From Nocardia niwae NBRC 108934 = DSM 45340 (GTDB lineage Bacteria > Actinomycetota > Actinomycetes > Mycobacteriales > Mycobacteriaceae): a stretch of 64,000 bases of DNA. The stretch lies in assembly GCF_001613465.1 (NCBI RefSeq), contig NZ_BDCK01000023.1, forward strand, positions 1-64,000, given 5' to 3'. The notes below the pieces were generated by a model. That model worked only from the letters and a program-made list of their open reading frames with translations, ran no database searches and was not told the origin of the DNA. This document shows positions 42,324 through 49,862 of this stretch, piece by piece (the first letter of the stretch is position 1; every line of letters begins with the position of its first letter). Both the position numbers and the translations under genes were made by a program.

Positions 42324-43502
42324 ATGACTGCAGCAACAATTTCGGCGACCTCCCTGCTGACGGCGGTGCGTTCGCTGACCCCCGACCTGGCGGCGCGCCG
42401 CAGCGAGATCGATGCCGAGCGCAAACTGCCGGTGGACATCGTCGAGCGCCTTCGCGAGATCGGCGTCTACCGAATGTGTTTCAGCGCCGAGATCGGCGGC
42501 CCCGGCTTGACTTCGCTCGAGCAACTGGAAATCGTCGAGGCGCTGTCCTACGGCGACACCGCCACCGGTTGGTGCGCCATGATCGGCGCCGCCACCGGCA
42601 TCTACGCCGGATATCTCGATGAGCGTGCCGTCGCGGAGTTGATGCCCACACAGGATCTGATCACCGCGGGACTGATCTTCCCGGCCGGTCGCGCCGAACG
42701 GGTGGCCGGCGGCTACCGGTTGACGGGACGGTGGAAGTTCGGCAGCGCGATCACGCACGCGGACCTGGTCATCGGCGGCGCTTTCGTGACCTCGGGCGGC
42801 CGCATGGAGGAGACCACGGAAGGCGGGCCGCTCGTCCGGCTCTTCTTCATGCGCCGCGATCAGGTCGCGGTGTTCGACACCTGGGACACCACCGGCCTGC
42901 GCGGCAGCGGCAGCAACGATTACGCGGTCGAGGATCTGTTCGTCCCCGACCACCATTCCTTCGCGTTCAGCGAACGCAAGAGCTGTCGCGGGAGGTTGTC
43001 CGAGCCGGAGGCGCTGGCCCGGATCATGCCGGGTGTGCCCCTGGGCACGGCCCGTGCGGCGCTGGACTACGTGCGCGGCATCGCGGACGGGAAGATCGTG
43101 AGCGCGACCGGACAGAAGTGGGCCGACAACTACCGTGCCCAGTACCTGCTCGGAGAGTGCGAGATGGAGTACATCGTCGCGCGTGGCGCCGTTGTCAACA
43201 CGGTGGCGGAGTTGTGGGACGCGTTGGAGGGCAAGCGTTTCGCGGATCTGCCCACCGACCTGCGGATCGCGACCGCGCTGGCCAGGACGAACGCCTTCCG
43301 CGCCGCGCAGCGGATCGTCACCCGGCTGTGCGAGCTCGTCGGCACCGAGGCGATCTACCGGCCGAATCCGCTCGACATCTGGTTGCGCGACACGAACACC
43401 ATGGCGCGGCACATCATCGCACACGACCAGGTGATCCAGTCCACCGGCGCCTTCGTGCTCGGCGGCAGGCCGGAGTTCCCCTTCGTCGTGGGTCTGGGTT
43501 GA
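42324..43502 (+). CDS. Acyl-CoA dehydrogenase-like flavin-dependent monooxygenase
   Basis: A 392-residue protein of the acyl-CoA dehydrogenase superfamily: YRMCFSAEIGGPGLTSLEQL, WCAMIGAATGIYAGYLD, then GRWKFGSAITHADLVIGGAF and DTWDTTGLRGSGSNDYAVED. In this group many enzymes use reduced FMN to hydroxylate aromatic substrates (HsaA-like) rather than dehydrogenate acyl-CoA. It lacks an acyl-CoA context here. Next to the isonitrile operon it could install a hydroxyl or N-oxide. The actual reaction is inferred only. Confidence 0.8.
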   Translation: MTAATISATSLLTAVRSLTPDLAARRSEIDAERKLPVDIVERLREIGVYRMCFSAEIGGPGLTSLEQLEIVEALSYGDTATGWCAMIGAATGIYAGYLDERAVAELMPTQDLITAGLIFPAGRAERVAGGYRLTGRWKFGSAITHADLVIGGAFVTSGGRMEETTEGGPLVRLFFMRRDQVAVFDTWDTTGLRGSGSNDYAVEDLFVPDHHSFAFSERKSCRGRLSEPEALARIMPGVPLGTARAALDYVRGIADGKIVSATGQKWADNYRAQYLLGECEMEYIVARGAVVNTVAELWDALEGKRFADLPTDLRIATALARTNAFRAAQRIVTRLCELVGTEAIYRPNPLDIWLRDTNTMARHIIAHDQVIQSTGAFVLGGRPEFPFVVGLG

Positions 43503-43507
43503 TCGCG

Positions 43508-44671
43508 ATGGAAGTAGACAATCGCAAGCGGCTGCCGTCGTTGACCGGACTGCGGTTCTTCGCGGCATTCTCGGTCTTCATCTTCCATGTGATGCTGCCC
43601 AACTCGCCGATACCGCCCTACAAGCCGGTGAATCTCTTTGCCGACCCGGATCTCGCGTACAACGCGGCGTGGGTCGTCGGCAAAGCCGGGTTCCTCGGGG
43701 TCTCGTTCTTCTTCATCCTGAGCGGCTTCGTGCTGACCTGGTCGTGGAAACCGGGATCGAGCAAGCTGCAGTTCATCCGGCGGCGCGTGGTCAAGATATT
43801 CCCCAACCACCTGACGCTGTGGGTGACGTCGATGGTGCTGTTCGCGGCGGCGATCACGCCGTGGAAGGCATGGCTGCCGAATCTTTTCCTGCTGCACGCC
43901 TGGTTTCCGCAGAACTACATCAATGCGGGGGTCAACACGCCGTCGTGGACACTGTCCTGTGAGTTGCTCTTCTACGTTCTGTTTCCGTTCCTGATCCCAC
44001 TGGTGCTGCGTATCGACGGAAAATATCTGTGGTACGGAGCCGCGGCGATGGTGGCCGGCATGGGCGTGATCGTACTGCTGACCGTATTCGTCATCCCGGG
44101 TTCCGAGAAATCTGAACTCACGCCCATACCCGTGCTGCAGCTATGGTTCGGATATCTCTTTCCGCCGACGCGTCTCTTCGAATTCTTTCTCGGTGTTTTC
44201 ATGGCGAGAATAGTGGCGGAGGGCCGGTGGATACGGATTCCGTTGTGGGCGGCCGTGGCCGCGGTCGGAGCGGGATACGCGGTTGCGACGTACACGCCGT
44301 TCTACATCGGCTTCATCCTGGCAACCGCTGTTCCGCTCGCGCTGCTGATCGCGTCGGCGGCGCAGTCGGACCTCGACGGCACCTCGAAATTCTTGTCCAG
44401 CCGGCTCTGCGTGCGGCTCGGCGAGATCTCGTTCGCCTTCTATATCTGTCAAGGCGTAACGCTGTTCTACGTCCGTCGGTTGATGAACGCCGCCACGTTC
44501 AGTGCTCCCGTCGCGGTGCTGTTGATCGTCGGCCTGTTCTGTCTCAATATTCTCGCCGCATGGTTGTTGTTCACCTTCGTCGAATCTCCGGCGATGCGCC
44601 GCTTTGCCCGGCCGAAACGACCTGCGGTCGCCGGAGAAAGGATGGCCGGCCAGACGCTCCCGAGTAAGTGA
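43508..44671 (+). CDS. Acyltransferase-3 (OafA-like) membrane protein
   Basis: A 387-residue multi-pass membrane protein of the acyltransferase-3 family. LPSLTGLRFFAAFSVFIFHV is the usual opening with an R-H motif, GVSFFFILSGFVLTWSW the second, and TPSWTLSCELLFYVLFP the third. Ten or so helices are visible. These enzymes O- or N-acylate sugars, lipids or antibiotic cores such as macrolides. The gene sits five bases after the flavoprotein stop and ahead of a 16-bp terminator, so it is the last gene of that unit. It probably acylates the cluster's product. Confidence 0.87.
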   Translation: MEVDNRKRLPSLTGLRFFAAFSVFIFHVMLPNSPIPPYKPVNLFADPDLAYNAAWVVGKAGFLGVSFFFILSGFVLTWSWKPGSSKLQFIRRRVVKIFPNHLTLWVTSMVLFAAAITPWKAWLPNLFLLHAWFPQNYINAGVNTPSWTLSCELLFYVLFPFLIPLVLRIDGKYLWYGAAAMVAGMGVIVLLTVFVIPGSEKSELTPIPVLQLWFGYLFPPTRLFEFFLGVFMARIVAEGRWIRIPLWAAVAAVGAGYAVATYTPFYIGFILATAVPLALLIASAAQSDLDGTSKFLSSRLCVRLGEISFAFYICQGVTLFYVRRLMNAATFSAPVAVLLIVGLFCLNILAAWLLFTFVESPAMRRFARPKRPAVAGERMAGQTLPSK

Positions 44672-44693
44672 TCGACGGAGATCGAAATTCCTG

Positions 44694-44728
44694 TTCGGAG
44701 GTCCGTGGCGTCGCCACGGACCTCCGAA
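44694..44728. terminator. Strong intrinsic terminator after the SDR/flavoprotein/acyltransferase unit
   Basis: TTCGGAGGTCCGTGGC (44694-44709) and GCCACGGACCTCCGAA (44713-44728) form a perfect 16-bp stem with a GTC loop, followed by a T-rich TTCATTTGTAT. Confidence 0.9.
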
Positions 44729-44759
44729 TTCATTTGTATCCCCATGCCTGGCAATGTGG

Positions 44760-44820
44760 TTGCTCTGCCGTCCGGGCAGCGGTATCCTGGTGGTGTTATA
44801 AACCACAGTTTCGGTTATAA
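44760..44820 (+). promoter_or_regulatory. Promoter and AT-rich palindromic operator of the isonitrile operon
   Basis: -35 TTGCTC (44760-44765) and -10 TATCCT (44783-44788) have a 17-bp spacer. Directly downstream, TTATAAACC (44796-44804) and GGTTATAA (44813-44820) form an imperfect inverted repeat in an unusually AT-rich spot. The leader then continues about 220 bp to the isonitrile synthase ATG. Confidence 0.5.
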
Positions 44821-45043
44821 AACGTGGGGGGTGTTTCCTCGAATGGGCCACGTGATTCAGATTCGGCTGTGAGCATCGGGGCTCGCCGATCCCGGATATC
44901 GGATGGAATCCGGCGCCTGAATCCGTATCCCACTACGACGTTCTGATCGCAGGCAGCTACCGACGGCTCGGTCCGCGCTGATAGCGGAATTGTAGCCGTG
45001 CGGTCCGGTTGCGTGCGCTCGTTTGTGTGTCCGGAAGGTAGTA

Positions 45044-46078
45044 ATGAGTACGACTGTCGACAACGGCTCCGAGCGCGTCCAGGAGCTCGGACGACCACGA
45101 CTGCACCACAGACCCGGCGACGACGTCGGATCCGTTGCCACACAGATACTTCGCATAGTCTTCGCGCGCCGGCGCAGTGCCGAATCGAAGTCCCTGTGCG
45201 ACCTGGCCCCCTGTGCGGACTGCTACGCACCGCACCTGAGCAAGGTGATCCGATACCTCGAGGCCGGCGTGCCGGTCCACTTCATCATTCCCGCGTTCCC
45301 GGCGAAGTCGCGTAATCGCCGGAAGACGCTGGGGCGCTTGCCCGATATGGCGGAGACGCTCGCGATCGAGTCCTTGCAAGGGTTCTCCGACCAGATCTCG
45401 GCCGTCTACCGGCCGGGCGCGATCGTCACGATCTGTTCCGACGGCCACGTCTTCAGCGACGCGTTGGGCATCCCGGACGGTCACGTGGACGACTACGGCG
45501 ACGAGCTGCGCCGCATCATCCGGTCGACCGGCGGGGGATCCATCGGTCTGTACGGCCTGCGCGACGCCATGCCGGAGATGAGCTGGGACGAACGTAGGCC
45601 GCGGCTGCTGAAGGAGTACTCCGACGGCATCGACGTGCTGCGCGAGGCGGTCCGGACCGATCCCGCGGCCCGGCGGATGTTCAACGGGATCCATCGCTTC
45701 ATGGTCGAGGACAATGCCGCGCTGCTGCCCGAGTTGTCCGCCACGCAGCGGCGGAACCGATCGAAGGAGACGGCTTACGAAGTGGTGCAGCGCAGTCAAG
45801 CGTGGAGCCGTCTGATGGCGGAGATCTTCCCGGATGCGGTGCGGCTTTCGATCCATCCGCAGACCAACCACTCCGAGAAGATCGGATTCCATCTGCTGCG
45901 CACCCAGGACAGCTGGCTGACGCCGTGGCACGGCGTGGTGCTGGACGACGGATCGAACTACACGCTGGTCAAGCGGATGCAGGCCGAGGAACTGGGTGCC
46001 CGCGTGGTGTGGCGCAACAGCCGTCCCAGTCATTTCGTCCTCGGCCGCACGCCGGAGACCGAAACACAGCGAGGGTGA
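45044..46078 (+). CDS. pvcA: Isonitrile synthase (PvcA/IsnA/DIT1 family)
   Basis: A 344-residue protein. LIKELY N-terminal tail to residue 60, then the family hallmarks: KSLCDLAPCADCYAPHLSKV, PVHFIIPAFPAKSRNRRKTL, GRLPDMAETLAIE, and ICSDGHVFSDALGIPD. PvcA-type enzymes convert the amino group of tyrosine or tryptophan to an isonitrile using ribulose-5-phosphate carbon. The ATG at 45044 follows GGAAGG. It heads the operon followed by a PvcB-type oxygenase 8 bp later, as in paerucumarin, rhabduscin and other clusters. The aromatic amino-acid choice cannot be read from sequence alone. Confidence 0.9.
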   Translation: MSTTVDNGSERVQELGRPRLHHRPGDDVGSVATQILRIVFARRRSAESKSLCDLAPCADCYAPHLSKVIRYLEAGVPVHFIIPAFPAKSRNRRKTLGRLPDMAETLAIESLQGFSDQISAVYRPGAIVTICSDGHVFSDALGIPDGHVDDYGDELRRIIRSTGGGSIGLYGLRDAMPEMSWDERRPRLLKEYSDGIDVLREAVRTDPAARRMFNGIHRFMVEDNAALLPELSATQRRNRSKETAYEVVQRSQAWSRLMAEIFPDAVRLSIHPQTNHSEKIGFHLLRTQDSWLTPWHGVVLDDGSNYTLVKRMQAEELGARVVWRNSRPSHFVLGRTPETETQRG

Positions 46079-46086
46079 GGAAACCC

Positions 46087-46890
46087 ATGACGAAAAGCTT
46101 GAACGAGGTTCTGCTGGACAGCGAGCCGCTGCGGCCGTTCGGCCGGCTGGTGGCGTCCGATGCGGCGGGGCGCACCCTCGCCGACGTGCCGATCGAGGAG
46201 TTGCTCGGGCTGACGCTCCAGGAAAAAGTGGTGGTGCTGCGCGGGTTCGGGTTGCTCGGCAAGCCGGAACTCGAGAATTACTGCCGTGCGGCAGGAGAGA
46301 TCCTGCAGTGGAACTTCGGTTCGATTCTGGATCTGGTGGTCCGCGATACGGCCGAGAACTACCTGTTCGACAAAGGCGACGTGCCGTTCCACTGGGATGG
46401 TGCGTTCGCCGAGAAGGTGCCGCGGTTCTTCCTCTTCCAGTGCGTGCGCGGAGAGGGCGCGGGCGGCGAGACGGTGTTCTGTGACAGTGTCCAGGCCTAT
46501 CGGGAGGCGCCGGAAGACCTGAGACAGCTGTGGTCCCGGACCACGATCACCTACCGGACCGACAAGCTGGCGCACTATGGCGGCCTGGCCGAATGGCCCC
46601 TGCTCGGTGCCCACCCGGCGACCGGTGAGACGACGATCAGATACGCCGAACCACTGGATCCCGCCCGCTACGCCAATCCGTTGTTCCTGACGGTGGACGG
46701 CATCTCGGCCGAGGACGGCGTCCGCGTCCTGGAGGACCTGCGCGAGCGGCTGCACGACGCTCGTTACTGCTACGCCCACGAGTGGCGGACCGGCGACATC
46801 GTGGTGGCCGAGAACCACGCTCTGTTGCACGGCAGGAATGCGTTCACCGGATCGGTCTCCCGGCATCTGCAGCGCATTCAGATCATCTGA
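46087..46890 (+). CDS. pvcB: Fe(II)/2-oxoglutarate oxygenase (PvcB-type)
   Basis: A 267-residue TauD-like oxygenase. The iron ligands are H102 and D104 in FHWDGAFAEK and the distal H248 in ALLHGRNAFTG, with R259 of SRHLQRIQII for 2-oxoglutarate. PvcB enzymes convert the isonitrile amino acid to a vinyl isonitrile by oxidative decarboxylation or dehydrogenation. ATG 46087 has GAGG seven bases upstream. It lies directly between the isonitrile synthase and the halogenase in one operon. Confidence 0.9.
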   Translation: MTKSLNEVLLDSEPLRPFGRLVASDAAGRTLADVPIEELLGLTLQEKVVVLRGFGLLGKPELENYCRAAGEILQWNFGSILDLVVRDTAENYLFDKGDVPFHWDGAFAEKVPRFFLFQCVRGEGAGGETVFCDSVQAYREAPEDLRQLWSRTTITYRTDKLAHYGGLAEWPLLGAHPATGETTIRYAEPLDPARYANPLFLTVDGISAEDGVRVLEDLRERLHDARYCYAHEWRTGDIVVAENHALLHGRNAFTGSVSRHLQRIQII

Positions 46891-46918
46891 GCAATCGGGC
46901 CATCAGAGAGGAATGTCA

Positions 46919-48715
46919 ATGGCTACTCCTATCAACAGACCTGCGGACGAGTACGACGTGGTGATCATGGGCGGAGGTCCCGCCGGGTCCACGCTCGCCG
47001 CGATGCTCTGCCGCGACACGGATCTGCGTGTGGCGATCTTCGATCGCGAGGTGTTCCCGCGCGAGCACATCGGTGAATCCGGGGCGCACCCCCTCGTTCC
47101 CGTACTCCAGGCCAGCGGCGCACTGGAGAAGGTGCTCGCGAGCGAGTGCTGGATCCAGAAATTCGGCGGAATCTACCAGTGGGACACCGACCGGCCTTTC
47201 GTCGGCTTCTTCGAGCACTCGGACTATCTGACCGACGGCGTGTACCGGTGGTCGGTGCACGTCAATCGCGCCGAATTCGACACCGTGCTGCTCGAGCACG
47301 CCGAGGCCTGCGGCGCCGACGTCTTCCAGGGCGTGCGGGTGGTGTCGTTCCTGCCCGGTGACGACCAGGCCACGGTGGTGCTCGAAGACGGAACCGAGGT
47401 CACCGCAGGCTATTTCGTCGACGCGTCCGGCCGGGCGAATCAGGTTGCCGCCCGCGGTTCGCAGCGTGACAAGCAGTGGCTGTCGGATTACCGCAACGTG
47501 GCCGTCTGGTCGCACTACCGCAACTGCGTGCCCGCACAGCGGGCGGCGGGCGACTGGAACGTCTTCCGCGCTGACGACTTGTCACCGATCTATGCGGTGG
47601 CCTTCGAACACGGCTGGGTGTGGTATATCCCGACGCCTCGGTTGGTCGACGGCAGGCGGGAAACCGTGTGGTCCATCGGCATCGTGACCAACCCGGAGTC
47701 TATCGCCCGCGTGGATCTGCGTGATCCGGACATCTTCCTGAAGACGATCAAGTCGATTCCGGTGTTGCAGGACCTGGTGGCGAACGCGGAGCCGATTCGT
47801 GCCGAGATGCTGACGGCCACCAACTATTCCCGGGTGAGCGAGTGCTTCGGCTCGTACGCGGATCGCTGGATGGCGGTCGGGGACGCGTCGTACTTCGTCG
47901 ATCCGCTGTTCTCCTCGGGGATGTCCTTCGCCGTCACGCAAGCGTGGGCGGCCGCGCTGGTCCTGCGCAAGACGTTCGACAAGGACCTGGACGAGCAATC
48001 GAAGGAAGATCTCTGGCGCGATTACGACGTCGAGTGGCGCGGGATGGCGGAGACGTGGGCACTGAGCATCGACCAGTGGTATCACGAGATCTCGCGCTCG
48101 CATCCGGACAGTCCCTACTGGAGCGCGGAAGGCAGGCGGGTGGAGGTCGACAACGCCACCGAAGGGACGTTCCAGGCGTTGCTGAACACCGCGCTGGTGC
48201 CCGACCTGCTGAACATCATGACCAAGGGCACCCGCGATCCGCGTGACCTGGCCACCGAGGGGCCCTACCTGCGGGCCTTCACCGCCGCCGACGCGGTCGA
48301 GCTGGCCGGGAGCGATATCGTGGCGCTGTCGGCGGACGCGCGCATTCGCACGGGCGTGGCGGCGGACATTCCGGGTTTCAAAGGGATGTCGCCGCCGTTC
48401 GAGATCCCGCAGGCGGCTCGCGACGGACTGGCCATGTACTGGCGCGACCCCATCGCGAACAGCGACGCGGCGCCGTCGCCGCTCGCCGATGCCATTGCCT
48501 GCCATCGCATCTACTCCGTGGCCGACCCGAGCGTCGAGGTGCGGTGCCTGGAGCGAGATGGGGGCGAGGAGCTGTGGGAAACGCTGAACCGTGGCCCCGC
48601 CCGCTGGTCGGAGCTGGCGCCACGGTTGACGGTGTTGCAGGGGCGAGCGCTGAAGCGCTTGATTCGCGCCGGATTGGTGGTGGCCGGGCCGGAAGCCGAA
48701 CAGCGGGTCGGCTAG
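46919..48715 (+). CDS. Flavin-dependent halogenase with C-terminal extension
   Basis: A 598-residue FAD enzyme. The N-terminal GGGPAGS motif is at 18-24. Both halogenase signatures are present: WVWYIP (233-238, the WxWxIP motif) and FVDPLFSSG (327-335, the FxxPxxSxG motif). K81 in IQKFGG is a candidate for the catalytic Lys. Residues 430-598 are beyond the normal catalytic core and include a winged-helix-like end (GPARWSELAPRLTVLQGRAL). It should make HOCl-derived chlorination of an aromatic or enol carbon with FADH2 and O2. It is third in the isonitrile operon, with GAGG before ATG 46919. Confidence 0.85.
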   Translation: MATPINRPADEYDVVIMGGGPAGSTLAAMLCRDTDLRVAIFDREVFPREHIGESGAHPLVPVLQASGALEKVLASECWIQKFGGIYQWDTDRPFVGFFEHSDYLTDGVYRWSVHVNRAEFDTVLLEHAEACGADVFQGVRVVSFLPGDDQATVVLEDGTEVTAGYFVDASGRANQVAARGSQRDKQWLSDYRNVAVWSHYRNCVPAQRAAGDWNVFRADDLSPIYAVAFEHGWVWYIPTPRLVDGRRETVWSIGIVTNPESIARVDLRDPDIFLKTIKSIPVLQDLVANAEPIRAEMLTATNYSRVSECFGSYADRWMAVGDASYFVDPLFSSGMSFAVTQAWAAALVLRKTFDKDLDEQSKEDLWRDYDVEWRGMAETWALSIDQWYHEISRSHPDSPYWSAEGRRVEVDNATEGTFQALLNTALVPDLLNIMTKGTRDPRDLATEGPYLRAFTAADAVELAGSDIVALSADARIRTGVAADIPGFKGMSPPFEIPQAARDGLAMYWRDPIANSDAAPSPLADAIACHRIYSVADPSVEVRCLERDGGEELWETLNRGPARWSELAPRLTVLQGRALKRLIRAGLVVAGPEAEQRVG

Positions 48716-48724
48716 GTCCGGGAC

Positions 48725-49666
48725 ATGAGGTCATTGGCTGTTCTGGCCGTCGACGACGTGATTCCGTTCGATCTCGCGGTTCCGCTGGAAATCTTCGGCC
48801 GGACCAAGCAGGAGGACGGAACCGCGGCGTACGAGGTTCAGGTCTGCGGGGTGAACTCCGACGTTCCGTCGAAGTTCTTCGGGCTCTCATGTCTCGGCGA
48901 CCTCGAATATCTCGAGGAGAAGGCCGAAACCATCATCGTTCCGGGAGCGATGAGTTACCGGTCGCGGCCATCGGATCGACTGCGTGAGGCGTTGGTGCGG
49001 GCCCACGAACGTGGCGCGCGGGTGGCATCGATCTGTCTGGGGGCGTTCACTCTCGCCGCGGTCGGGTTGCTCGACGGAAGGCGGGCGACAACGCATTGGA
49101 TGGCCGCCACCGAACTGTCGCGAAGCTATCCGCGGGTTCGCGTCGATCCCACGGTCCTGTATGTGGACAACGGGGGCATCCTCACCTCGGCCGGCGCTGC
49201 GGCAGGGCTGGATCTGTGCCTCCACATGGTGCGTAAGGACTATGGGACCGCCGTGGCGGCGGATACCGCCCGGCTCTCGGTGATGCCACTGACCCGTGAC
49301 GGGGGGCAGGCGCAGTTCATCGCGGAACGTCCGCGATCGGAGGCGGACAGCAAATCCATCAATCCCACATTGGAGTGGGCGGAAACGATGCTCGGTGAGA
49401 AGATCACCGTGCTGGATCTCGCGGATCGAGCCGGAGTCAGCAAGCGCACGCTGATCCGGCGCTTCCACGAGCAGGTCCGGATGACGCCGAACGAGTGGCT
49501 GCAGACCGTCCGGGTGCGCAAGGCCCAAGTGTTGCTGGAGACGACCATTCTCACGATGGAATGCATCACCGATAGAACGGGGTTCGCCTCGGTGGCCGCA
49601 TTCCGGAAAGTCTTTCGCAAGACCGTGGGGGTGACGCCTCAGGCGTACCGGCGTGCCTTCCGCTGA
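48725..49666 (+). CDS. GlxA-type AraC regulator of the isonitrile operon
   Basis: A 313-residue regulator with an N-terminal DJ-1/PfpI domain (ASICLGAFTLAAVGLLDGRR, Cys at the nucleophile position) and a C-terminal AraC domain (VLDLADRAGVSKRTLIRRFH, then CITDRTGFASVAAFRKVFRK). It starts nine bases after the halogenase stop and so is co-transcribed as the last gene of the isonitrile operon. It is the second GlxA-like gene in this neighbourhood, and probably activates or tunes the cluster, perhaps through the AT-rich palindrome before pvcA. Confidence 0.87.
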   Translation: MRSLAVLAVDDVIPFDLAVPLEIFGRTKQEDGTAAYEVQVCGVNSDVPSKFFGLSCLGDLEYLEEKAETIIVPGAMSYRSRPSDRLREALVRAHERGARVASICLGAFTLAAVGLLDGRRATTHWMAATELSRSYPRVRVDPTVLYVDNGGILTSAGAAAGLDLCLHMVRKDYGTAVAADTARLSVMPLTRDGGQAQFIAERPRSEADSKSINPTLEWAETMLGEKITVLDLADRAGVSKRTLIRRFHEQVRMTPNEWLQTVRVRKAQVLLETTILTMECITDRTGFASVAAFRKVFRKTVGVTPQAYRRAFR

Positions 49667-49862
49667 CCGGTAGCGCGGCCCTGTCCGCGCTGGTGGCCGT
49701 TCTAGCCGGGGATTCGGGACGAGAATCCGAATCCCCGGCGAGAACACCCGGCCGCTGGTCGCTTTCGAAGACGCGCCCGGCGGCCGTAGTGGCAGGGATG
49801 TTTTCGCGGATGCCGGAAGGTGGTTCATAGTTGGTGCTCGGGTCCCCACGGCGAAGGAGATC

